Below are positions 10,740-21,607 of a stretch of 64,000 nucleotides of DNA, in pieces (the stretch's first letter is position 1; every line of letters starts with the position of its first letter). The stretch is taken from NCBI GenBank assembly GCA_030765055.1, contig CM060950.1:278176311-278240310 (forward strand), written 5' to 3'. A program made the translations under genes and the position numbers. A model generated the notes under the pieces. That model was not told the DNA's origin. It worked only from the letters and a program-made list of their open reading frames with translations, and searched no databases. Source of the stretch: Mantis religiosa (Eukaryota > Arthropoda > Insecta > Mantodea > Mantidae).

Positions 10740-13325
10740 CCCTTTAAGTACCACGAAACCAAGTATCATACTGATATTTATGTAACTGTGTACAATTACT
10801 TAGTATTACTTCCAGAAACTATTCTCAAACTTTTTTTGTTTCAAATATTTTTAATACTTTTTATTAATGTGGTTTCATGGTGAAACCACTAGGCCTCAAG
10901 AGCCTGGAAGCAGATTTTTTTAAATAAAAATAAAGGCAATGTGGTTAATAATGGGTTTATTGATGTTAGTTATACATTTATGTCTTATAAGAAAGCATCA
11001 ATTCAATGCGGAATAATCTCTAAACTGTATGAAAGTTACGTAGGTGAAAGTTCAAACTGACAGAAAATATATGTTTTCATCAAAAGTTTATCACTCTTAT
11101 TTGTGATACTTTGCAGAGCAGTTTTTGGCATGATTCATGCAAAGTCCAACGCCACATGTATCACAGTACCATCTTGTACGATGAAGCTGGGCTCGTGTGC
11201 TGCAAAATGCACACCTACGTGATGTGCCTTTTACTGGCATATGCGCGGCTTTATCAAAGCGCTTCTCAAGTGAAACACGTGGCTTGTAACAACTCTGCTC
11301 TTCAGAGAACCTTTTCCAATTCTTGGAGAAGATTTTGAGGCACCATAAGACCTGCAATTACAACAAGTCGAAACTGCTTCAGTTGCAGTGCTGTGCTATT
11401 TTCACTCCTCTCCTGGAAAATCAAACAGGAGTTCACCACAGCTACATCCAAAAAATGCCACATTATTCTGTGCCATCATTTCATGCTTCTTCGATTGATT
11501 ACGTAGCAACTTTTAAGCATGTCAGTCTTGTCTACATATCCCAAATTGGCATTGTAGCCCTTAACTATCTGTGGACAAGAAATTTTACTCACGGAACCAT
11601 CTTTATTTTTTCTGTTCACAATGTGACACTGTCAATATTGTGGAAATTGGACAGAAACAAAATTGACTTCTTGTCCTTCCACTGCAGAGCTACAATTCCC
11701 TCTTCAGAACATCGGAACTGAAACTCTCCCCTTTGTATGTGTTTGCCTCCAACAAAATCTTTTGGCGTTCCTAAGCGTCCTTGACGAACTATTCCACAAG
11801 CACTAACTTGATGCTGGAGCAAGTATTTCATCAATGGTAGTGATGTAAAATAGTTGTCCATATAGACTTGATGATTTTTGCCATGCAGGGACTCTGTCAT
11901 TTCTTTTACCACTCTAGCTCCCAAATTCTTCTCTGTCGAGTGTCCCACTTTGCCAGTATATATTTGGAACTGTGAAATGTAGCCATTTTCATTAGCACGC
12001 ACCCACACTTTGTGGCCTCGTTTTATGGGCTTCTGAGGCATGTATTGTTTGATGGATGACCAACCTTTAAATCTGATCATCGATTCATCAACAGATTGAT
12101 TGCAGCTAGGCCTGTACAATTGTCCAAATAATTGTGATAAAGCATTTAGCAATGGACGTACTTCGTACAATTTATCATATTTTTCTTCTCCCTTTTTTGG
12201 CTGCTTGTCATTGTCATTTAGGTGAATGTTACTAAGTAGCCAAGAAAATCTGTTTCGTGACATCACGGAAGAAATATACAAGTCTCTCAATGCAGGTTCT
12301 GAAGACCAATAATCCTTGTAACTGGGAAGAACCTTTACACCCATCAAGAGATTGACAGCAAAAAACTGCTTTATTTCCTCGACATTTGTATACCGGAAGT
12401 TGCTAGAACCCCCTAGTTTCTGCATCGCATATAAATTTGTCTGAAATACTATATGCTCTAATAGATGCACTGGAAAAACAGTAAGAAACATGTCCACAGG
12501 TGTGTCTACATTACCGCAAAAAATTCGTTCACCATTGTATATGGGATATTGTTCCCAAACTACAAAATCAGAGACAACAGGTGGAGATGATGGAGCAATA
12601 TCATCTATTGAAGGATTGCTGCAATGAATAGATTCATTGTCATCATTCACCACCAAATTTGTGATTGGTTCAAGCACTAAAGTGTTTGTTTCATCTTCAC
12701 TTTCACATTCGGATAACACTGATTCTTCTTCACTGGGTATGTCATTCACTTGGTATTCACCATGATTTTTCTCACGAGTCATTAATAATTTTGCGGATAT
12801 AAGTGGAACATCCAGTTGTGAACCTCCTGAAGATTCTTTCAATGCAAGTTCCACCATTCGTAAACTTCTTGAAGACATATCTGAAGTGAAAGAAATGTCA
12901 AGCTGTTACGGGCAGGTACACTTATGGCCCAGTGGTTTCACTATGAAACCACATACGTATTCACTCCTAATTGTTTATATTTACAACTATTTTCAAATTT
13001 ACCATATTGGCTGTGTTATATGATAAATACGCAACATAAACTTACCTAATTTTCAGTTTTGTGCTTCAGATAACAAGTATATATGCAATATAACTTTCCA
13101 AACCACCGACTCAATGTAAACCCGTCACTAGCCCACGCGGCAATAACTTCCTTTTCCAGTTCTCGTTACGCCTACGGGCTAACCTTGCAATTAGTTGTGC
13201 ATCTGCACTCCAGATGTCAGGAGTCAACAAGCTATGCACCGTGGACTCTTTGGATAACCACAGGGACGCAAAGAGGCATGATGCAAACTGTAGTTTCGTG
13301 GCGTAACCACTGGTACACAAAGGGG
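10740..13325 (-). mobile_element. piggyBac-superfamily DNA transposon
   Basis: Inserted in the C-terminal end of the R1-clade LINE. Candidate termini are CCCTTTAAGTACCA at 10740 and, inverted, CCCCTTTGTGTACCA ending at 13325. Near-palindromic subterminal motifs GTGGTTTCAT/GTGAAACCAC lie at 10869-10895 and 12926-12954, and a degenerate one at about 13291-13312. A TTAA precedes the left inner motif (10864-10867), but neither pair of ends shows a clean TTAA on both sides, so the exact boundary is open. A splice-donor-like AG|GTAAGT at about 13043-13050 (minus strand) hints at a 5' UTR intron. Transposase is broken. Confidence 0.8.
11097..12878 (-). pseudogene. piggyBac transposase (broken)
   Basis: A 420-codon N-terminal open part starts at 12878. 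It has an acidic N-terminus, then the DDE_Tnp_1_7 domain with motifs SVDESMIRFKG (first catalytic D) and VYMDNYFTS (second D). The third D lies in GYVDKTDMLK after a frame break near 11620. Further damage is a TGA in the conserved MKWWH motif (about 11490-11500) and another frameshift near 11340. The final exon-like part ends in the cysteine-rich domain with C-x2-C...C-x2-C...C (RCAFCSTR, YCDTCGVGLC). All catalytic positions and the CRD are recognisable, so inactivation was fairly recent. Confidence 0.9.
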
Positions 13326-13601
13326 ATCTTCTTAATTCTTTTCTTTCAATTGATAATCTTTCAGGTATTCTTACTTCTATAATTTCTGACTCCCAAGCTT
13401 TTTTACTTTCATAATTGCTTAGAAACTGTAACTTTTTTACTAACCTTTCTTTTATTCCATCTGATCTTCTTAATTCTTGTCTTTCAATTGATAATCTTTC
13501 AGGTCTTCTTACTTCTATAATTTCTGACTCTCAAGCTTTTTTACTTACATAATTCCTTAGAAATTGTAACTTTTTTACTAATTCAGAATCCCTTAATATG
13601 T
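13326..13601 (-). repeat. In-frame 138-bp tandem repeat in LINE ORF2
   Basis: Two adjacent copies of a 138-bp (46-codon) unit start at 13326 and 13464 on the plus strand. A third, partial copy lies at 10651-10739 on the other side of the piggyBac. The minus-strand translation repeats a segment beginning KKAWESEIIEVR. The unit length is a multiple of three, so the frame is kept. Confidence 0.8.
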
Positions 13602-15479
13602 CATCAATATAAAATCCTCCTAAAACATATCTTTCCCCTAACTTTGAAATTCAATATTTTTCGCATTCAAAAATGACATGCTCGGGATCACCTACTTTAT
13701 TACATAAATTGCATAAATCATTTTCAGTTTTGTTAAGTTTTTTTCCAATATGTATTATATAATCCATGACCAGTTATATAATGAATGAAACCTTTAGTTG
13801 GTTGGATGAAATTTAATCTTAATCTTTCTTTTATGCTCGGAAACAAATTAAAAGTTCTTCTTCCTTCTGGAATTTCATTCCACTCCATTTGCCACTTTTT
13901 TATAAGAGAGTTTTCTACCTCCCATACTTTATCGGTTCTTATTCCACAAATTTTATGCACTTTATCCAAATTTCCATTTCGTATCCAAAACTTTGCCCCC
14001 CTTAGCCTAATTAACATATCAATGGGCCATATTGCTGTTGTTACCAGGAGAGCCATGGTAGATGTCGTATTGACTGCACCAGTGAGCCGTAAAATAATTT
14101 TACTCTGTGTTCTCCTCAATAATCTCCTGATTACCACGTCATCCATCCTTTCCGCCCAAGCAGCTGCTGCATAGGTAATGATAGAGGCAAAAATGGTCTT
14201 ATGATAAATTTGGATTACTTTTAATGAGATTAAAAAGTTTAGTTAATCTTGCCAATTTTAACATTAACTTTTCCGATTTTTCTCTTATATAATCTCCATG
14301 TTTTCTAAAATTAATCCAACACTAAACCCAGATATTTTATTTGTTGCTTACGTTGTATACATTGAATATTTATTTTTATAACAGTATTTCTTTTTAAACT
14401 TCTTTTAAAAATTAAATAATTGGATTTATCCGTAGCAATTTTCAATTTACTATGTTGACACCAATCTGACAAAATTATGGTAATTTCTTTTGCCTTTCTT
14501 TCAAATTCATCTCTACTTTGGCCTCCCGGCATTAACATTATGTCATCAGCATATGCAGTTATATTTAATATATTGTTATCATTTTCAAATTTCTCCAACA
14601 ACGTTTCTGGTAGAATATCCCAGAAGAGCGGCCCCAAAATAGAACCCTGGGGGCAGCCCTTTTTAATTTTCTTTCTAATCTCTTCATTTATTCCTTTAAT
14701 AAAAACATCCCTATTCGAACAATAATCCTTTAACAGTTGATAGGTGGTACTGGGATATTTTCTATCGCGTAATTTGCCGAAGAAATAAGGCCACCATAAA
14801 TTATCGAAAGCTCCCGAAATATCGATGGATATTCCAATTACATATTTCCTGTTACAATTTGATACTGTTTCTTGTACTTTTAAAATTGCATATTCTGTAG
14901 AAAACCCCTTTCTGAATCCATATTGTTTAGTATTTAGTCCAATCATATGTCTAAATTCTGACTCTTTTAATGATTAATTATTCAAAAACTTTCCTAAAGA
15001 ATTTAACAAACAACCTGGTCTAAAAGATTTTACTTTTGTTTTATCTTTTCCTTTGCTTAAGATAATAACTTTGGCTTCCTTCCATATATCTGGAAATCTG
15101 CCTCTAATTAAACAACCATTAACTAGAAAATATAGAAACAATATATCTTCTTCTTTTAAGTTATATATAACTTCATTTATTATTCCATCCGGACCCGGCG
15201 CCTTTTCTTTTTTAATTTATTAATTACCAGACTTATTTCGGTTATATCAAAAGGATAAATTACATTTCCTCTATATTCCGCTGACATTTGAATCCTGCTC
15301 TGTACATGATCATTGTTATCATTATCCATCTCATCATCTGGTAATAAATTATTCAAAAGGAAATTTATAGATTCCTTCCAATTTTCGCTCATTTCACCAT
15401 TTTCTTTATCCAACGTTGTTATTAATTCTGGTTTTCTAATTTTATCCATAATAACTTTATACGGCTGTCTCCAAATATC
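13602..15479 (-). pseudogene. R1-clade reverse transcriptase ORF2
   Basis: Three minus-strand blocks. 15180-15479 is the region before RT (YPFDITEISLVINKLKKK). 14311-14946 is the RT core, with QYGFRKGFSTEYAI, the R1-type motif DISGAFDNLWWPYF, GCPQGSILGPLFW, AYADDIML (catalytic YADD) and KYLGLVLD. 13733-14146 is the C-terminal domain with LRLTGAVNTTSTMALL, WQMEWNE and ITGHGLY, followed by a CCHC-like segment (CNKVGDPEHVIFEC) near 13690. The GAFDN-WWP signature is typical of the R1 clade. Frameshifts separate the blocks. The endonuclease is missing through 5' truncation. Confidence 0.85.
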
Positions 15480-15492
15480 TTGGGGGTGTGGA

Positions 15493-16402
15493 TAGCCGGG
15501 ATACCTGGAAAGAGACTGCACACACCAGGAACAGCAGCCGGAAAAAGAGTAAGGGCCGTCATGGAGAGGGGCCTGTCGGCGCCATCACCACCATCCCCTC
15601 GAGTGACACTGCACGCCGTCAGCCGGCATATGGATGAGAGCCTCATCGCGGACGGTTCGGTGAGAGGGAAGCCGTGCCACATGCTGGTCGATACCGGGCC
15701 AGCCATGACCATTATCAGACCTGACATAGCCAAGGGTTTGCCGACGAAGAAGCCGAGCCGACCATACCACCTTGTGACGGCATCGGGCGATACATTGCTT
15801 GTGGAGAAAGAGGCCCTACTGAAGTTGACCTTGGGACGGAGTGCCGTGCGTCTGTGGGTGTTCGTCGCTAAGGTGGGTGAGGAGGTGATACTGGGATTGG
15901 ATGCCCTCAAGAGCCACGAGGCGACGGTCGAAGTCGGCAGGAAGATCCTGCGGCTTATTGGAGAATAAGTGATACTTCAGCAACCCGACGAGCACCTTGG
16001 AATCTACAGGGTCATCTTGAAGGTAGACGTGGTGGTCCCCGCGAGAAGTGAGGTGGTGTTGACGGCGCGACTGGAAGGCCAGCGGACGAAGAACATGATG
16101 CTGGACCAGAAGACGCCTGTACAGGGACTGTGGGTAGCCAGGACATTATCGCCGAGAGGAGGTACCAGTGAGGCTGCTCAATCTAGCAGACACCGATCAC
16201 GACGTCCAAGCTGGAACGGAGCTGGGGACGTGCGAGCCCCTGGTCAGCGTAACCGCAATCGACAAGACACAGGAGTCGGTGCCAAGGGGCCCTGGCTGGA
16301 AGGCTTAAAGAAGAGGGCGGCCGGTCATCTGACCGCAGAACAGCTGGAGAGAGTTCGACATCTGCTGAGGCGATATCAACGCGTCTTCAGCCAAAGCGAC
16401 AG
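15493..16402 (+). pseudogene. gypsy zinc knuckle and protease (copy b)
   Basis: Resumes gag after the LINE. The zinc-knuckle end reads PGYLERDC, with a TAG interrupting it at 15494-15496. Protease follows, with LVDTGPAMTIIRPD (active site DTG) and VILGLDALKSHEATVEVGRK. A stop at 15966-15968 is followed by the RT linker (EVVLTARLEGQRT...) and a frameshift near 16170. It ends at the unknown insert, in the segment RRYQRVFSQSDS. Confidence 0.85.
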
Positions 16403-16931
16403 TTGAGCCAGAGGTACTACTCCCATTAGTCCTGAACCCGTAGGAACTGGACCCGGGCCTCCTTCAACCAGGGAGTATCCGAGCTTTCCCAAAGGGCGCT
16501 CGGCGTCCTTCGTGGGGCTTTCCATAGGGCAAGACCTAGAGACTAACAAGCCCCTCCATCTGGTCCTATGGACTCAAGACGGGATGGAAGTGGATACGCC
16601 ACTTACGCGCGTCAACACTCAAGGTGAAGACTACCGAAAAACCTCGGTGGGGCCACCTGGTGATCTAGCACACCTTCTACTAGCTTTGCAGGCTAGTACC
16701 CGGGAGACTTAATGGCTTCCCTCAACCCCGTCCGAAGACGTACCCGATTCCCACGGGTTTCGGGAACACACTGCCCCCTCGAGTCCATCCCAATCCGAAC
16801 AACTCCCGAAGGAGGGGCTCGACTCTTCGGCCCGAGGTTCCTCTAGTAACGTCAGAGGTACCACGAGTGCTAAGGGTCCGCAGCGCCCGCACTTTGGCAG
16901 CTGAAAGGAACGGATCCCTTCCCCTACGGGA
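16403..16931. mobile_element. Unidentified 529-bp insertion with 14-bp target duplication
   Basis: Interrupts gypsy pol between two perfect copies of AGCCAAAGCGACAG (16389-16402 and 16932-16945). Removing one copy restores the order seen in copy a. The insert is GC-richer than most of the window. It has no terminal inverted repeat, no poly(A) or simple tail, no recognisable open frame and no clear pol III A and B boxes. The duplication length suggests target-primed retroposition. Orientation is unknown. I could not match it to any element. Confidence 0.75.
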
Positions 16932-19655
16932 AGCCAAAGCGACAGCGACTACGGCCGTACGGACCGCGAGCTCCACTGCATCGACACCGGAGGCGCCCAG
17001 CCTATTCGGAAACCACCTAGACGCGTTCCGCTGGCGAAACAAGCGGCGGTACGGGATATGGTAGAAGACATGAAATCCAGGGGAGTGATTGAAGAGTCTG
17101 ACAGCCATTGGTGTTCTCCCGTAGTCCAGCGGACGAAGAAGAACGGCGAGCTACGCTTCTGCTTGGACTACAGAAAGCTGAACGCTCTCACCCGGAAGGA
17201 TTGTTTCCTCTTACCCCGGATTGACGACACACTGGACACGCTAGCTGGTGCACAGTGGTTCTCGACCCTGAACTTGAAGTAAGGTTACTGGCAGGTAGCT
17301 CTGGACCCAAGAGACAAGGAGAAGACCGCATTCTCGACAGGCCAAGGGCTTTAGCAGTTTACAGTTATGCCCCTAGGCCTTTGCAACGTACCAGCCATCT
17401 TCCAACGCCTAATGGAATCAATGCTGAGAGGATTGACATATGACGCCCGCCTGCTATACTTGGACGACATTATCATCGTCAGCAAGACGTTCGAAGACCA
17501 TCTTGACAACCGCAGCAAGGTGTTACAGATACTGCAGGCAGCCAACTGGAAGCTGAACGCGAAAAGTGCCAGCTCTTCCGCAAGGAAGTTAAATACTTGG
17601 GCCATATAGTCTCACCAACCGGAATGGCCACAGACCCGGGGAAGACCCAGGCTGTGAGAGATTGGTCTCGCCCAAAGGATAAGAGAGAATTGCGCAGTTT
17701 CCTGGGACCGTGCATTTACTACCGCCGTTTTATCAAGGGGTTCTCCAACATCGCGAGACCCCTCACCCGCCTGACTGAAGAACACCGGCCCTATGTGTGG
17801 ACGGAGGACGCTGAAGACGCTTTCCAGCACCTGAAGAAGACACTGTGCAGTGCTCCTAATCTGGGATTCCCACAACCAGGTGACGCATTCATTGTGGATA
17901 CCGACGCCAGCGACCACTGCATTGGGGGTGTCCTATCCCAAGTCCAGAACGACCACGAGCAGGTGATAGCCTACTACAGCAAGACGCTATCCAAAACAGT
18001 GAAGAAATACTGCGTCACCCGGCGAGAGTTCTGGCGGTAGTAAAGACATTGGAGCACTTCCACAAGTACCTGTATGGTCAGCCATTCCACCTGAGGACTG
18101 ACCACTCCGCCCTAACCTGGCTACTGAACTTTAAGAACCTGGAAGGCGAGACAGCACGTTGGGTAAAGAGGCTGTAGGAGTACGACTTCACCTCTGAACA
18201 TCGTAGAGCGAAGAGCCACGGTAACGCAGACGCCATATCCCGAAGACCCTGCCAAGAGGATTGCTGCCAATGCACAATAGTGGAAGAGAGGAAGCGTGCC
18301 GCAGCAGTCCGAGTAGTCCCGGCAGAGCCTGCGAGCGGCTGGGATAGCGCAGGAGGGAGCAGCTGGTGGACGCAGACTTGGAGCAACTCTTAAGGGAAGT
18401 GGAGGCAGGGACGAGACTAACCTGGGAGGACATCGCACAGAGGAGCGCCACCTACAAGTCGTACTTGGCCCAATGGGACTCACTGAGGACAAAAGAGGGC
18501 GTACTGTTCCGGATATGGGAATCGCCTTTTGCGAAGACGCAGAGAGAACAGTTGGTACTTCCCCGAAGCAAGGTCCCAGAAGTCTTGTAGGAAGTGAATT
18601 CCGGTACTTCAGGAGGAATTCTGGGAGTAAACCAACGATCGACAAACTCCGACATCGCTACTACTGGCTGAGGGTCCGAGCAGACGCTGAGAGGTGGTGC
18701 CGTCAATGTCATGTGTGCGCGGCTAGTCGCGGCCCCCAGAGTAGGAGCTGGAGTCGCATGCAGCAGGACAACGTCGGAGCGCCATTCGAAAGGATCGCCG
18801 TCGACATAGCTGGACCATTCCCAGTGTCCGACGGAGGCAACCAGTACCTGATGGTGGTCGTGGACTACTTCACCAAGTGGCCGGAGGTGTATGCCATTCC
18901 GAACCAGGAGGTGAAGATAATCACGGACTGCCTTGTGGAGCAAGTGTTCTGCCGATTTGGGGTGCCGTTAGAGCTCCACAGCGACCAGGGCACCCGTTTT
19001 GAATCCAACCTGATGAAGGAGGCACTAGAAAGTCTTAGTGTGAACAAGACCCGCGCCACATCACTACATTCACAGTCGGACGGCATGGTGGAGAGATACA
19101 TCAAGACCTTAGAAGAGCACCTGAGAAAGGTCGTGGCCAGCCATCAGCGAGACTGGGACGTCAAGCTGCCACTGTTCTTGCTGGCCTACCGCTCGTCTGC
19201 ACACGACACCACCGGGATGACGCCAGCAAGGGAAATTTTCGGCCGAGAGTTACGCCTCCCCTGAGAACTGGCTTTTGGAAGCCTCCCGGACCCGAAACAG
19301 CCAGCAACTGAGTATTTGGAGAACCTGGTGGAACGTCTCCACGACGCGCATGAGATGGCTCGTCAGAACATCCAGAAGGCGAGCGACCGCATGAAGACCC
19401 GATACGAAAGGCAAGCCAACTGCCAAGGGTTCCAGCAAGGTGACCTGGTCTGGTTGTACCACCCTACCCGGACCAAGGGACGGTGCCCGAAGCTCCAGCA
19501 ACCATGGCAAGGACCGTACCGGGTGGTGAAGAGGATTAACAAAGTGGTCTACCGCATCCAAACGGTGCCCCGAGGGAAGATGTTGGTGGTACACCTGGAT
19601 CGCCTGGCCCGGTACATGTTGCTGTTTGGGACGACTAGCCTTGAGAAGGGAGCAG
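16932..19655 (+). pseudogene. gypsy RT, RNase H and integrase (copy b)
   Basis: Same domain order as copy a. RT has EESDSHWCSPVV, a TAA after FSTLNLK, then YLDDIIIVSKTF. RNase H has DTDASDHCIGG. Integrase has CRQCHVCAASRGP, VDIAGPFPVSD, HSDQGTRFES and MVERYIKTLEEHL. A GPY-type end (WQGPYRVVKRI) runs to about 19640. Damage includes stops at about 17281 and 19262-19264, a lost base near 17570, and further frameshifts near 18030, 18350 and 18590. The purine-rich tract GAGAAGGGAGCAG precedes the 3' LTR. No env frame. Confidence 0.9.
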
Positions 19656-20168
19656 TGTCGCGAGCCGTTTTTTACGATCACGCGGCTAGTGTACACAAAG
19701 GAACTAATAGGCGGCTAGCGTTCACAAAGCGCCGACAATTAGCGATAGCGCCGTTAAACAAGAGACGGATAGTTTATCACAGAGGTGAAAGACTTGCCGG
19801 CCCAGATAGGGTTTCACGTTTCTGGAAGGTGATAGAATATTCGGATTACGTCATTAGATGTCTTGTTTATTCCAGAAACATCTATTGATTGTAGAGAACG
19901 GTCTGGAATTCATGAATGGGTATATAGATAGAAGCCACGGCTAGTGATGAGTCAGTTGTGTGTAACGAGAGTGTTGTTGTAACACGAGAGTCAGCTGTGG
20001 AATGTTGGAAGCTGAACGCTGTTTTTTATTTTCATCGACCTTGCAAGACTGTGTATAGGTGATGTAATGTTGTTACGTGAGAATTGAACAGTGTATTTCG
20101 ACGGAAATAAAGAACATTTAGAATTTCGGCAAATTGGAGTTTTAATTCTACGAACCCACAAAGTCACA
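19656..20168 (+). repeat. 3' LTR of gypsy family 1 copy b
   Basis: 513 bp starting TGTCGCGAGCC and ending AAAGTCACA. It matches 7915-8627 without the SINE. It has AATAAA near 20106. It serves as polyadenylation LTR for the plus-strand element. Confidence 0.85.
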
Positions 20169-21603
20169 ATATACTTTAGGTGAGCTTTCCAATTTAAACA
20201 TCTGTCAGCTTGAAGGCCCAGAAATTTTATGCTGTCAGTTTCCTCCAATTACACATCATTAATCCCAATTTCTATTTGAGTGTATGACGTACGACAAGTT
20301 ATAATTTCAACAACTTTTGTTTTGTCTAGATTCACAAATAATTTGTTCATTTTAAACCAACACAACATACAGCTCAAAACATAATTCAGTGTAACTGTAC
20401 ACTCATTTAAATTTGCTGGTCACCAGGACAGTAGTGTCATCAGTCTAAACAACTGTACTTCCAATGTACTTTATATAGAGTGAGAGGTTGTTTATATAGA
20501 CCAGAAATAATATGGGCCCTAACACTGAACTTTGGGGTACTCTATGAGCTACTACTTTCCAATTTGAAGTTTGTTTTTCATAACTAATTTCACTAGCCTC
20601 TTCAGCACTGTTTTCTTTCATTTAGATATGCTACAAACCAAACTAAATGTTCATTTTTAGTTCACAGGACTCCTGTTTTGCTATAAGAATGTTGAAATTG
20701 TTTTCACGAAAACTTGTTCGCATCGTTAGTCAACTAATTCAACTAATAAGAAAAATGAACATCATTTTTCTTAAGATAAGTGAAGTCTTTTGTTACAAAT
20801 AGTTATAGTTGTATAATACTTTTTGCTTCACTGTAACTAGCTTTATTTTCTATGTAATTGTGTTCACCTGTTTTCAAAAGAGGTTTAACAACTGAGAATT
20901 TCATCCTATCAGGGAAAATTCCAGCCTTTAGAGACTCATTGCATAAATCGGGAATGCTAACTTGTGAGGAGCGTGGTTTTAAGATTTGTGTAGTAGTATC
21001 ATAATAACTAGAAGAATTCTTCATTTTAAAAGAGTCAGTAATTTTATTTATTTCAGAAGGCATAGTTAGATTGGTTTCAAATGTAGGCACTAGTTTGTAA
21101 AACTTGATCTCAGGAGCACCTTTACTTCCATAACTAATATTTAGTTTTTTTGTTAGACCCAAAAAGAATTTATTGAACATTTCTACAATGTCAAGAGGTT
21201 TGGTAATTTCTTGATTGTCAATACTGAGTGTTATTGTGTAATCTTGTAATAAGTGTTAATGTGTTACAATTTTTATTATATTCCAAGTGGCTTTTATTTT
21301 ATGTTCCTAATATTGAATTAGTTTATTATAATGCAGTGCTCCAGTGGCTTTTATTAACTTCTTTAAAAGTTTGTAATACTTTTGTAGTAGTTTTTAAAAT
21401 CTAAATTGTTATTGATTCAAACCTGCTAATATAGTTCTCTTTTACACCTGCATGAGGTTCTAATTCATTAAGTGATCCAGGAATTTTCTCTTTTGAAGTG
21501 AAATATTTTTTAAACCTAAATGGGAAGTAAAATTCAAAGTGAATTTTCAAACATTGAAGAAAGCTATTATAGTTATTGTTGGTTGTATTAGCTTCATAAG
21601 TTT
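20169..21603 (-). pseudogene. CR1/jockey-group LINE, RT domain
   Basis: Minus-strand pieces in order: a linker (NNNYNSFLQCLKIHFEFYFP, 21400-21600), the RT start (SSSYYDTTTQILK, FPDRMKFSVVKPLLKTGEHN at 20803-21180), RVPQSSVLGPILFLVYINNL near 20500-20590, the catalytic box as TDDTTVLV near 20430, and FLGLQADRCLNWKAH at 20175-20235. Stops and frameshifts are frequent. The left edge joins gypsy copy b; the right edge joins LTR element A through its GTTT target duplication. Confidence 0.8.
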
Positions 21604-21607
21604 GTTT

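Larger units (their letters stand above)
9728..15479 (-). mobile_element. R1-clade LINE, 5' truncated, inserted in gypsy gag
   Basis: A minus-strand non-LTR element bounded by a perfect 13-bp target duplication TTGGGGGTGTGGA (9715-9727 and 15480-15492). It begins within ORF2 just upstream of RT, so it is 5' truncated. It ends at the left in an A/T-rich 3' sequence. The 3' tail on the minus strand is T-rich rather than poly(A). The target reads TCCACACCCCCAA on the minus strand, inside the zinc-knuckle codons of gag. The element is split by a piggyBac transposon. Confidence 0.85.
7915..20168 (+). mobile_element. Ty3/gypsy LTR retrotransposon, family 1 copy b, with nested insertions
   Basis: Plus-strand relative of copy a with closely similar Gag and Pol but different LTR bodies. 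Its 12.25-kb span includes a SINE in the 5' LTR, an R1-clade LINE (which itself contains a piggyBac) in gag, and a 529-bp unknown insert in pol. Removing these leaves about 5.7 kb. The flanks (tgag before, atat after) show no target-site duplication, and both flanks carry the same LINE segment. Many stops and frameshifts make it older or more decayed than copy a. Confidence 0.9.
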
